Shown: piece after piece, positions 1-9,483 of the stretch
How the letters are laid out: each line of letters begins with the position of its first letter
Numbering within the stretch: position 1 is the first letter of the stretch
Assembly (NCBI GenBank): GCA_963681505.1
Contig: OY811976.1
Location: 6,571,372 to 6,635,371 of the forward strand
Length of the DNA: 64,000 nt
From: Eunapius fragilis
Lineage: Eukaryota; Porifera; Demospongiae; Spongillida; Spongillidae
Direction: 5' to 3'
Program-made: the position numbers and the translations under genes
Notes under the pieces: generated by a model
What the model was told of the DNA's origin: nothing
Database searches by the model: none
What the model saw: only the letters and a program-made list of their open reading frames with translations

Positions 1-149
1 GGCTCTTTCACCGCCATCTTTAGTACGGTGTACGTGGTTATCCTCATGACGATTTCCCTTCGTGCCGTGAAGGAGGTTGGACAGAAATCCTATATGTTCG
101 TAGCGGCAGCAACTACCAAGACTGCAGCGAAGACAAGAAGCAGCTTCAT
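1..149 (-). pseudogene. CCP-domain secreted protein gene, copy 1, 5' part only (runs off the left edge)
   Basis: Reading leftward from an ATG at 149-147 gives a signal peptide (MKLLLVFAAVLVV, then AAATNI) and at once a TAG. Compared with the copy at 5682-6276 there is a 2-bp insertion at the stop (ATATAGG against ATTGG), after which the familiar Thr-Lys-Asp-Gly-rich frame resumes in another register. The signal peptide is intact here but the body is out of frame. The rest of the gene lies outside the window. A sequencing indel cannot be excluded. Confidence 0.7.
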
Positions 150-774
150 TCCGGATTATAGTAGCACGTACCACGTTTCCTGTGAGCTCTAGTGATGAAG
201 TACGCTTGGCCAACGGCCGGTTATATACTGTGCACGAATGATTCTTTGATTACCATTTCGCCGCTGCACACAAAAGTTCATTGTTTTATTCATTTGATTG
301 TATCAGTAGCCAATTATAATTTTCTTTGTTGCAATACTCGTACTCCCTTTGGCTATGCACAGACGAATGCCATCACCGAGCCCCTTCACAAAAATTCTCA
401 TCATGCAGGTGAGATCCTGGTTCCATTGTGTTCGACAATGCCATATCAATGGCGCGGCATTTGCAGTGATTCTGCTTGTTGTTCCACACAGTAGGCGTGC
501 TAATGTGCAGGTCTTTCAAGTACGCGCTGCTATCAGCACTGCATGCGTATACACTGTGAGGAAAGAAAAAAAAAGTTATTTCTTTATTTGGTGCTGCTAC
601 ATTAATCCGTTTTCAATTAAATGGCTTGGTTTTTGTTATAAGAATAAAAGGTTAAATGCTTGCATACACCATGCAACGCATTCATTCACATAGTGAGTTA
701 ATACGTAGTGCACGAAGATGACCGTTTGCCTAACTCCCTATATGAAATGTACTGATGCGTGGTACTGTACCTCA
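1..774. repeat. Segmental duplication, copy 1 (matches 6126-6917)
   Basis: This stretch is nearly identical, with small indels, to 6126-6917 in the same orientation. It contains the start of the CCP gene (below 150) and about 600 bp of its upstream DNA. Similarity stops abruptly after the shared run ending CTGTACCTCA. The open frames seen on the plus strand here (192-693) are duplicated non-coding DNA and I do not regard them as genes. Confidence 0.9.
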
Positions 775-1020
775 ACCCAATACGACAAACGATTTTTACT
801 ATATTCGCCTGTATACAACGTCCGCGTGTGTCCCATTATTCAACGACCGAACGACATGCTTGTATTTCTGCATATTGTATGAATGCTGGTGCTTCATCAT
901 GCGTGTGGAGGTAATCCACCGCATATCTTGTGTGATGGCTGAGATCAGCGTGACGTGGATCTGGATCCAGTCTATAAACTGATCCATCCATCATTGCACT
1001 GATGGCATACGTGTAACTAA

Positions 1021-1620
1021 CGAAACGTCCATAACGATGACCACGTACCCCGTACCACTAAAGATGGCGGTGAAAGAGCCCACTACCCAGCCCGTACTTA
1101 AGACTCCAGCAATACTAAAGATGGCTGATAATCGTCACCCCCCCCATCCCCTAAAGAACTGGGCAAGCGACACAACACAAAGGATGGTGCTGGACTTGGT
1201 CTCTTCCCTCATATATAGAGGGGTTGCAGTGACATCCAGGGAAGGTTCATAACAATAGCAATAACAATCGCCGCCATGTTTTTTGGTGCCCTAACCATTG
1301 ATTTTTTCAATAAGTGTCGAGCACGTACGTTCACGTACGTGACACGCATTTATAAACGATGACGTTTAACAGTTAGGACACCAAAAAAACATGGCGGCGA
1401 CACCAAACAAACATGGCGGCAACCTTCCCGGGATGACACTGCAACCCCTCTATATTATAAAAGATGTTGAACGTGTCCTGTCTCCGCATGGTAAATACGA
1501 CGATAAGTCCCGAAGCAAGCCCGCACAGCCAGGCAGTGTTACCGCGGTTAGCCTTGCCAGCCGTCCGCCAGAGGACATTTTTCATGCAGTCCGTGACAGC
1601 CCCCAACCCGTCTGATCGGT
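1021..1620 (+). pseudogene. Inverted partial copy of the CCP-gene body, interrupted by a MITE
   Basis: The plus strand from about 1030 to 1214 and again from 1452 to about 1545 matches the minus-strand coding body at 5900-6175 (His/Lys/Asp/Thr-rich part, ending near SPHGK and KSRSKPA). It lacks the signal peptide, is split by a 237-bp insertion at 1215-1451, and diverges before the CCP domain. It is a non-functional inverted duplicate. Confidence 0.75.
1215..1451. mobile_element. MITE with about 80-bp terminal inverted repeats
   Basis: The ends begin TAGAGGGGTTGCAGTG and close CACTGCAACCCCTCTA. Inverted similarity continues inward through a ccgccatgtttttttggtg-like block for about 80 bp on each side. 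The uninterrupted homologue at about 5985-6000 (minus strand) shows the empty site: CTCATATTATAAAAG becomes CTCATAT, element, ATATTATAAAAG. This implies a 4-bp ATAT duplication, although the AT-rich flank also allows a TA target. No coding capacity. Confidence 0.8.
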
Positions 1621-3015
1621 AAAAATAGGGTAACCGTCATAAATTTTACGGCCAACCGCCAATCCGGTCTACTCTGGGGACCAGACTTATGGTCTATTAA
1701 CTATCTGTGACTACGTTGCTCGAGATCGAACTACCTAAAAAGGAATGTGCGACGACGCCGACCAGTGCATGTGTAGAACCTTCTTCTAAAAGGCCAATGC
1801 TTGAAAAGCCACCAGATAGTTGTGCAAATTGCCTTCAGGATCCAAATTTCATAATTCTAAATTAATATGGACAAGTTGCCTTGATCACCAGATTTCAGGG
1901 ATTGGGCTTTGTGCTCTTTGTGTGAGGAAGGGGGAAAACTTATTTGGATTCATCGTTCTGACAGCACAACGTCGAAGATGATAAAGCACCGTAAAAAGAC
2001 GAACACAAAATGTATGTATTGCAATTGATGACATGTGCATGCAAGGTGCGTTAATTGAAGTTAATAGCATATACATGTGCATTCTCTCTGTAATCGATTT
2101 GATACAAACATGAAGTGATCTGCTAAATGAGCACAAGCAAAAAGCTACTGCTGATGATGCAGCAGGTGGTTGTGCCTCATCTCTTACTAGTACTACACGC
2201 AGCTGCTTAATTACCAGGTATTTTGCTCTATCTATGTCCCATGAAGACCACAGTAAAGCATACGAGTTGTGAATTCGAGCACATGCTGCTGCTGCTCCAT
2301 GGATAAATGATGTACCGGAATACTGAGAGTACACATAGAATTTGTGTTCCGTGGTGCAAATTTACTTCCCCACTGGACCATAACAACTGAGTTACAGGAT
2401 GAAGCTGCTGCAGTGCTTGAAACCAAGATACACTTATTCACACAAAGCTGTCGATGTAGAAAAACATTTGTTTTATGAGCACACATATTAAGCATTTTTG
2501 GTCATATATACAGGTTTTAGAATCCTGGAATTATTAGGGCAATTTTATTGTGTATTTGTACGAACACATATTAAAATAATGGCACATGGATAAGTTTATT
2601 CATGCGGTCTAATTTCATGGAGGAAATACAATGAAGAGATCATTGAAAAATTCATACAGTATCTAATTTATTAAACCCTATATCTTTACTATCTTGATTT
2701 GAAATTAAATGTAAAAACCCTTGAGATATGTGTGCAGCTGTGGTATAAACGTGGTACTATCATGCACCAGCTCACATAGTAATATAATTATTATATTATA
2801 TAATTATGTAAACACGTGAGTATTTTTGCAATCTCCTCTTACCTCCACTGTTCCCATTTTATCATGCTCACATATGTTTATATATCTCGGCACTTTGGCT
2901 ATACCCTTATCATATTATTTTGTATGCAGATTAAAGCATCTGTGATGTGAAATTATTAAATTTTATTGACTGCTGATAGTGTCCTTACAGTGGAGAATCT
3001 TATGTTGGTGTCACA
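1621..3015. other. Mostly unassigned DNA
   Basis: A short open stretch at about 1727-1863 (plus) ends in TAA and contains two Cys residues near its end (DSCANCLQ); it might belong to the decayed hAT element downstream, but I cannot show that. From about 2340 to 3000 the DNA is AT-rich and I see no gene. Minus-strand frames at 1885-2495 have no recognisable domain. Confidence 0.4.
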
Positions 3016-3024
3016 GGTCCTGGA

Positions 3025-3177
3025 TTGCAGATTTCCACTCCATCTGGGAAAGTATCATGGAAATTAACCTCTGCTGTTCTAGCTGTTAAAGTAGACAACC
3101 AGTCCCACACTGCCGAGAACACAGCTGCATTGCTAAAAGAGTGTGCTAGCGTACATGAAGTATTAGATTGGGACAAA
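3025..3177 (+). pseudogene. hAT-type transposase fragment (central region)
   Basis: The reading frame contains SHTAENTAALLKECASVHEV followed by DWDKIG. This resembles the segment of hAT/ZBED-like transposases just before the second catalytic aspartate (usually followed by TTD.G.NM, missing here). The frame runs on into unrelated sequence and stops at 3255. Other pieces of probably the same element follow at 4341, 4724 and 5041 in the same orientation. The family call is from remembered motif shape, not a search. Confidence 0.55.
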
Positions 3178-3196
3178 ATTGGACAGCATTATGATG

Positions 3197-3328
3197 CATG
3201 CCAAATGTGTCCGATAGTGAGGCAAGAGCGTTTGCATTACGAATGTTCTACATAGAGGTGTCCACTCCCACTGATGCCCAAACAAATGTGAGTCAGATGT
3301 TTCATCACTATCGGACACATTTGGCATG
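3197..3328. repeat. Perfect 23-bp inverted repeat with 86-bp spacer
   Basis: CATGCCAAATGTGTCCGATAG and two further bases at 3197-3219 are exactly reverse-complemented at 3306-3328. The left arm interrupts the hAT-like reading frame, so this may be the edge of a small insertion or a fold-back rearrangement. Confidence 0.8.
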
Positions 3329-3489
3329 TGTACAGCGAGGGACTCCAATTCCTTGGCTGCATTCTCTGCGATAGTAGCATTCGTCCTTCTGCTCTTTGAG
3401 GAACTTGCTTCGCTGACCGACCACCGCTTCAAAGCGGCAGCTTCGGGATTACCCCTCGGAGCCTTCCTTCGCTTCAACGATGCCCACAC
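3300..3489 (-). other. Basic open frame, possibly a first exon
   Basis: From an ATG at 3489 the minus strand encodes a Lys/Arg/Ser-rich segment (MWASLKRRKAPRGNPEAAAL, later SSSKSRRTN) that is CpG-richer than its surroundings and continues in frame to 3163. It could be the start of a DNA-binding or transposon protein; no domain is recognised. Confidence 0.25.
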
Positions 3490-4340
3490 ATGATTTGCCT
3501 CCTTATTTGCTCGCCGCGTTGGTTGATGTTTGGTTCTTAGAAGAACCTAAGAACCAGCCATAAAATCGAAACTTTAATTAATATTAAGAAATTGTTGTAA
3601 TAACGTAACATTTGTAATGAGATTCACTCGAAAATGGCGTGTTTTCTAAGCTTCAACGTTTGAAAGCAGAGTTTTGACGGTAAAATTAACTGTTACATTG
3701 TAAACATAGGTGTCTATGGTGCAATAACCATCCCTCGATATACAAATCGATGTACTGTCGCATATAACGCCCACTGTGCAAAACGGCATGCTAAACGCTT
3801 TTCGACCTAAACAAACGTGTCTCCCATGAAAACACACAAAATATTTCCCGGGTTTGAAATGTGACTCGGCCAAACGTTGGGCAGGTTTTTTTTTCTCTTA
3901 TGTACCAAATTTTGTGTTGATCTGCTGCCTCAGAGCTGAGAAATATGCTACAAATCCGTTTTTTGGACTGGGACACTTAAAAACAAAAACAAACAGACGT
4001 GTTAGTCACGTGACACTTACATATTTCCGGTACTTGTTTACAAATGTTTGGTCAACAACACTGTGTTGTCAGATTTTCAATACTGCATACAGTTAATGTT
4101 AAAAAATCAAGCTAACATTAAAACACACCCAAAAAATTTAAACGACAAGTATCACGACTTCCACTGTAGCCCGCAAAAGTTAGAATGCAAAAGATCCCAT
4201 CCGAAAAAGGGTTACTGAATCTTGATGGCACATCATCCGCTGTTCTCCCTGATCCTGAGAGGTGTTCAGTAGCATTAAAAGTTATTAAAGACATTGGACC
4301 AGGTGGAAATCCACCTATTACATGTTGGATCGGTGCATAG

Positions 4341-4606
4341 CATTAGAACCATTCATTAAAGACGTTTGCAGGGAATTCAATATGGTATGCTCACCAAGTG
4401 CTTCACAATGGATTTCTGCATTCAAACTGTGCCAGCTATTGAAGTCACTTCGTGAGATGTCAGTTTTTTTTTTTTTTTTTGAAGGAGAAAAGTACCCAAC
4501 TTTATGCAGTGTTTCCCGTTTAATAACTGTATTGAACACTGGCTTTGCAATTAAATGCTGGTCCTCCTCTTTCCTGGAACCCTCAAGTTCAGAGATGGAA
4601 TGAACT
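4341..4606 (+). pseudogene. hAT-type transposase fragment (W..L..L / EKYPTL region)
   Basis: The frame reads FIKDVCREFNMVCSPSASQW, then LCQLLKSLREMS, a run of T (poly-Phe), and EGEKYPTLCSVSRLI. The last part fits the conserved hAT block in which a leucine-rich helix is followed by EKYPTLS. The poly-T run at 4461-4480 and the loss of the following conserved block mark it as decayed. Confidence 0.6.
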
Positions 4607-4723
4607 ACCGTTAGAGGTGTTTGAATGCTACATGTCGCTTAAATCTGGATTTCAATCACGATTTCATCCAACATTGCAACTGGTTACTGATGCAGCTCTA
4701 TGACACAAATGTTTATCATGTTA

Positions 4724-4786
4724 TCAGCTGCTCACAGGATGAAGGCAATTGATAAATTCAAAGAAGAGTTGCTTAGCATCGCTGGA
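4724..4786 (+). pseudogene. hAT-type transposase fragment (post-LDPR helix)
   Basis: A short frame SAAHRMKAIDKFKEELLSIA precedes TAG. It fits the region after the conserved DPR block of hAT transposases and sits between the other hAT pieces in the same order and strand. Confidence 0.4.
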
Positions 4787-5040
4787 TAGAGTGATGTAAT
4801 GTAGAAGAGTCTGATGATGCTGAAAAACATGGCATTCCAAATCACAACCAACAGAATTGTGCTCCGGCGATATCTTCTTTGATTTCGGGACTGATGCCTC
4901 CACCAGCTACTAGTGCAACATAGCAGCTAAAGATGCAATTGAAGATGTGTTTCGTCAGACATTACCCACAAATTGGCGTGAAAATGATGGTGGAGCAACA
5001 ATGAATCAAATTTTCTAAATGTGGCAAAGATGGCAATGAA

Positions 5041-5169
5041 GTATCTTGCGATATACCAGCATCCAGCGCTCCTTTCGAACGTGTGTTTTCACAGCTGAAG
5101 CTATTAATGGACCGTAAGATGGATTCAAAAAGGCTGGACAGCTTTCTGCTGTTACGGTGCATGCAATAA
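5041..5169 (+). pseudogene. hAT C-terminal dimerisation domain remnant
   Basis: The frame contains PASSAPFERVFSQLKLLMD and ends LLLRCMQ before TAA. This is the hAT family C-terminal signature (S..ERVFS followed by a Leu-rich helix). With the pieces at 3025, 4341 and 4724 it defines one decayed plus-strand element of roughly 2 kb. No TIRs or 8-bp TSD were found. Confidence 0.75.
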
Positions 5170-5339
5170 ACATTTCACTATACTTAATGCTTGCTATTCT
5201 ATGCTGCGTTCCATCATTTACATGTATGTAGCTTTCTTGATTCAGCCAGTGATCATAAATACCTACGATTGTTCTTTTCTGCTCCATCACTAAAAGTTAA
5301 GCAAACATGGCACATGCATATCATGCATGATTTAAAAAG

Positions 5340-5515
5340 AAGCCAGCGTTCAGTAGGACCGCCAGCCGTGACCGTCAACACGATTTCACGACCTTCGACG
5401 GTCAAATATTGTCCGTTACCGTGCCCGAGGCTTGAAGCGACCTGCCCGTTACTGGATCGGGCGAGACCCTCCGCGGCTTGATATTGACCGGAACAGTGAT
5501 TTATAGCTGTAAAAT
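5340..5515 (-). other. CpG-dense open segment, unassigned
   Basis: This block is clearly CpG-richer than its AT-rich neighbours and is open on the minus strand (part of a 112-codon frame). It could be an exon, a regulatory island or an old insertion. No domain recognised. Confidence 0.25.
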
Positions 5516-5681
5516 GGCTGCATGCCCATGCCATGCCATGCGCATGCACAATCTGCGCCGTGTGCCAATGTACAAAAATTAATCCATGCATGCGAGAGCG
5601 GCAAAATAAGATTTAGAGTGTCATATAAGTATAAATTTAATTCAAAATAAAGCCGGCTCAGATCTTGATTTCAGTGAGTCT

Positions 5682-6276
5682 TCAATACCCCGTCTTCCTG
5701 CAGACGGGAAGGGAATAGGCCCAAACTGCACGCCCATCTTTGTTAACACATTTGTTCAACGATGAACCGTACAGCACGTATCCGTTCTGGCAGGAGTAGT
5801 GTATGATGCTGTTTATCTCGCAAACGTCGTAGTTTTCCTCTATTTCTCCGTACTGAGGCGGAACCGGCTTGGAGCAATAAATCGGGGGCTGCGTCGCCTG
5901 TGGGCGCTGCGTCACCTTTGCGGGCTTGCTTCGGGACTTATCGTCGTGTTTACCATGGGGAGACAGGACAGGTTCAATACCTTTTATAATATGAGGGAAG
6001 AGTCCATGTCCAGCACCATCCTTCGTATTGTGTCGTGTGCCCGGTTCTTTAGTATGCGGGGGGCGATTATCATATTTATTACCATCTTTAGTATTGCTGG
6101 AGTCTTTAGTACGGGCTGGGTAGTGGGCTCTTTCACCGCCATCTTTAGTACGGTGTACGTGGTTATCGTCATGACGATTTCCCTTCGTGCCGTGAAGGAG
6201 GTTGGGCAGAAATCCAATGTTCGTAGCGGCAGCAACCACCACTGAAGACTGCAGCGAAGACAAGAAGCAGCTTCAT
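5682..6276 (-). pseudogene. Small secreted protein with a C-terminal CCP/sushi domain, copy 2, frameshifted after the signal peptide
   Basis: The natural ATG is at 6276-6274 and begins a signal peptide (MKLLLVFAAVFS). A 4-bp insertion (CAGT, apparently a local duplication) relative to copy 1 shifts the frame just after it. The downstream frame, open from 6263 to 5682, has a low-complexity body with repeated TKDG/TKDS/TKE units rich in His, Lys, Asp and Thr (about residues 24-90), then a CCP-like module (about 128-190) with Cys at YCSKP, YSCQNG, LNKC and PVC plus the conserved Trp. One extra Cys (DVCE) breaks the usual four-Cys count. CCP modules bind proteins or carbohydrates extracellularly. 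If the insertion is real this copy is dead; if it is an assembly error it is an intact gene of about 195 aa. Confidence 0.65.
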
Positions 6277-6917
6277 TCCGGATGACAGTTGCACGCGTAC
6301 CACGTTTCCTGTGAGCTCTGATGAAGTACGCTTGGCCAACGGCCGGTTATATACAGCATCTGTGCACGAATGATTCTTTGATTACCATTTCGCCGCTGCA
6401 CACAAAAGTTCATTGTTTTATTCATTCGATTGCATCAGTAGCCAGTTATAATTTTCTTTGTTGCAATATTCGTACTCCCTCTGGCTATACACAGACGAAT
6501 ACCATCACCGAGCCCCTTCACAAAAATTCTCATCATGCAGGTGAGATCCTGGTTCCATTGTATTCGACAATGCCACATCAATGGCGCTGCATTTGCAGTG
6601 ATTCTGCTTGTTGTTCCACACAGTAGGCGTGCTAAAGTGCAGGTCTTTCAAGTACGCGCTGCTATCAGCACTGCACGCGTATATACACTGTGAGAAAAGA
6701 AAAAAAAAGTTATATTCTTAATTTGGTGTTGCTGCATGCATGCATAAATCCGTTTTCTATTAAATGGCTTGGTTTTTGTTATAAGAATAAAAGGTTAAAT
6801 GCTTGCATACACCATGCAATGCATTCATTCACATAGTGAGTTAATACGTAGTGCACGAAGATGACCGTTTGCCTAACTCCCTATATGAAATGTACTGATG
6901 CGTGGTACTGTACCTCA
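6126..6917. repeat. Segmental duplication, copy 2 (matches 1-774)
   Basis: Same content and orientation as 1-774: start of the CCP gene and about 640 bp of upstream DNA, probably including its promoter. No promoter motif is claimed. The junction at about 6917 leads into hAT-like sequence, the one at 774 does not. Confidence 0.9.
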
Positions 6918-7165
6918 GTATCTTTTATCATTTGATCGTACATCTATCAAGGTCAGCAGGAAATGTACTGAAGAAGTTAACAGGTTAAGAAAACTTTTTA
7001 GAAGTGACATTCCATGCATAGAGCTGTCAGGGGTTCCTAAAGAACCCAATAGTAAACCTAAGCTTACTGGTTTAACATGTGACAGCATACATCCCCAACA
7101 AAATGTAATACTTAAGAAGGCAGTAAATGAAAAGAAGTTTAAAAAGCGACCAGCAAAGCCATGCA

Positions 7166-7264
7166 CACCCAGCTACAAATGCAACTTCCGAGCGTACATT
7201 TAGCTCGCTCCCTAGGATTAAAAGCTATCTACGAAGCACAATGAGCCAGGTGAGATTAAGCTCT
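7166..7264 (+). pseudogene. hAT C-terminal remnant of a second type
   Basis: The frame reads HPATNATSERTFSSLPRIKS, then YLRSTMSQVRLSS. NATSERTFS...RIK.YLRSTM is the C-terminal signature of the hAT subgroup that includes ZMYM/TTF-type proteins, different from the element at 3.0-5.2 kb. The preceding 250 bp (6918-7165, Lys-rich in another frame) may be more of it. Confidence 0.7.
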
Positions 7265-7325
7265 TACTTTCTGTCATACAATCTGTACTGAGGTATGGTA
7301 ATCTGAATTGATTCCAAAGGAATAG

Positions 7326-7400
7326 GTGGATTCTATCATCATTCCATTACCTAAAAAAGGAAACCTCCAACTTTGTGATAATTGGAGGGGCATCTCTAAA
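7326..7400 (+). pseudogene. Non-LTR (LINE) reverse transcriptase fragment
   Basis: The 25-codon frame contains SIIIPLPKKGNLQLCDNWRG followed by IS, a well-known block near the N-terminal side of LINE reverse transcriptases (fingers region, before motif 1). It is cut off on both sides. Confidence 0.75.
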
Positions 7401-7440
7401 CGGAACACTAGACGAAGAGATCTATATGGAACAGCCACAC

Positions 7441-7587
7441 CTGCTGCACGTTTGACCGATAAGGACCAGCCCTTACCACCCCCAGACAGACGGATTGGTC
7501 GAAAGGTTTAAGGGGACGCTGAAGTCCATGCTTCGGAAGACAGTTAAGGAGGGAAAGGACTGGGACAAACTCTCCACAGTCTCCTAA
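7441..7587 (+). pseudogene. Ty3/Gypsy-type integrase fragment
   Basis: After an internal TGA the frame reads PIRTSPYHPQTDGLVERFKG, then TLKSMLRKTV. This is the integrase catalytic-core region that carries the final Glu of the D,D-35-E triad (VERF). It ends in TAA within 35 codons. Only this piece of a Gypsy-type retrotransposon remains. Confidence 0.85.
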
Positions 7588-7810
7588 TCCCATGCTCCAT
7601 ATACCTCCACAGCCTCCTCACCCCATGCTCCATATACCTCCACAGCCTCCTCACCCCATGGTCCATATACCCATCCACCCCTCCCTCCCTCTTACACCCA
7701 CCCCTCCCTCCCCCTCACATCCACCCCTCCCTCTCTTACATTCCTCCCCTTTCTCTCACATCCCTCCCTCCTCACATCCATCCCTCCCCACTTCCCCTCC
7801 CCCTCCCATG
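7587..7810. repeat. 33-bp minisatellite and pyrimidine-rich tract
   Basis: About 2.5 copies of a 33-bp unit (core CTCCATATACCTCCACAGCC) followed by degenerate CCCTCC-rich sequence. The open frame across it is low complexity and not a gene. Confidence 0.8.
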
Positions 7811-7903
7811 ATGGTATCGTATATAACTTTATAAGGTGGATTATTTCCTTCCTGAAATGTTGCACTCAATGCATTTGTGTAGCCTATTACTTGTAAACAT
7901 GTT

Positions 7904-7939
7904 TTTAGTGGTGTACCTCAAGGCTCAGTTCTTCGCCCA
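7904..7939 (+). pseudogene. LINE reverse transcriptase fragment (motif SGVPQGSVL)
   Basis: Twelve codons read FSGVPQGSVLRP before TGA, matching the very conserved SGVPQGSVLGP block of LINE reverse transcriptases. It lies on the same strand as the fragment at 7326 and may derive from the same insertion. Confidence 0.6.
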
Positions 7940-7944
7940 TGATT

Positions 7945-9470
7945 ATAGGAGTATATGTTACATTGTACTAAGTGAGCAAGTGTTAACATTTCTGCTGTGC
8001 TTCTCCATGTCCCAGAGTACCACATTCGGGTCGTACTAATGTAAGTTTCAATATCAGCTGTTATACCTGTGAAAGGGGATCCCACTAATAATGCACTGAT
8101 AGACCGCATGTGAGCAACTATAGCTTTACGTACCCTTAAGTGATGGTTTTGTGACCCTGTCAGAATGTATGAAAAACACCTGAACAAACAATTTCCATCA
8201 ACTCTTATTGAAACTATACAATTAAATCTGCCTCAGCAAACGTTCCAAAGAGTAACCAAAGTATGGCAATACAAATTTTAAACAAAATGATACAGCAATT
8301 CTATTTTAGCTGTTATACTTCTCCTCTAACACCAAAGTTGAGAGGTGCATTTCCCAACAGGGGCATGGTACATGTGGTTGTTGACCACAGTGTTTCTGCA
8401 GCGACCATATTTCCCAGCACACACTACCAATTCTGTTTCACACAATCACACGAGCTGCAGCGAGTGTTTATGCCAAACTTGAAATACAGTATTATTACAG
8501 AAAAGCAAATCCGCGCGTGTACCTTCGCAATGAGTGAAATATTCTTGTACTTGGTTACACCGCAAACTTTATAATTGCGATGCCGGGTTCTGTATATATG
8601 CATTCTTCATTTAATTTTGTTTATATCCTGGGGGGGGGGGGGGGCAGAATATGTACGATGGGTTTCTATCCCACCATATAGAATTGTATAGAACACAGGA
8701 TTAACGAAACGTGTCTCAAAACAGCCATTTTGCCAAAAAGGTCACTTCATGGCGGAAACGAAAAAATAACAGAATCACCAGTTCACTTTTGAGCATTTAA
8801 ACAATTAGAGGATTTTGGCGCAGTAAGGGTTAACAACCCAGACCAAAGCTATGGGCGTTACGTACATTTGAGCAGCAAAGAAAGTTTCTAGGGTCTGGGA
8901 CAGTCGCTGCATGATACAATGTGCAATCTTTTCACAAACACAATATTAGTACGATTATCACTTTTCACCCTTTTTATGTGTTAAAAGATACTGGTGAACT
9001 GCGCAACTCCATTTTAACTGGTTTTATAGTTAGCACGCGGTCTTTTAAAAGATTATAGAATTAATGTGTGTGCATAATCTATCACGTGACCTATCAGTGA
9101 TTTTTCGCCGTGGGTCGTCGAAGGAGAAGTCTTGTGCAGGCTAGGGAGGTTTTGTCAGAATCACCCTACGACTAAGAGAAGGTTTCCTAACGTGTTATGG
9201 CCACTGTGTGTTATGGCTTGAGACTGCACAATGGCTTGAACCATTTGCATCACCTGAGCCATTGCCTCCTGTCAGGAAGCTGTCACTGTCTGGTCTATAT
9301 CATAAATCTAGCTAATTAGCTAATTAGCCTTTTCCTGAGCCCTGTCTTCATACAATTGTAATTTTTTTTGTATTCTTGCATATGGCATAGCCAAGTGTAC
9401 ACATCTCTAACAATTACACAAGTTCCTCTCCTCACCTAGTGCCAGCAGAGGTAGTTTTCATACCATCATC
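7945..9470. other. No gene recognised
   Basis: Mixed AT-rich DNA with a poly-G run at 8631-8644. Open frames at 7918-8187 (minus) and 8263-8574 (plus) have no recognisable features. It may include the 3' UTR of the Ig gene that ends near 9473. Confidence 0.4.
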
Positions 9471-9472
9471 CA

Positions 9473-9483
9473 TTAACAATTGC
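9473..9483 (-). CDS. Possible terminal exon of the Ig gene
   Basis: A strong polypyrimidine tract and acceptor (CTCCCATTGTAG) precede GC AAT TGT TAA. Spliced to the phase-1 donor at 9682 this adds Gly-Asn-Cys and stops. In the sister unit the matching place has been replaced by a GGGA expansion. Confidence 0.35.

Noticed and set aside
192-693. Two overlapping plus frames of 100 and 114 codons, also present at 6321-6626
   Set aside because: The second copies contain non-triplet changes and the frames run over presumed promoter DNA of the CCP gene; no domain.
8631-8644. Poly-G runs (also 10780-10800, 21571-21589, 36847-36862)
   Set aside because: Homopolymers of doubtful length; no function inferred.
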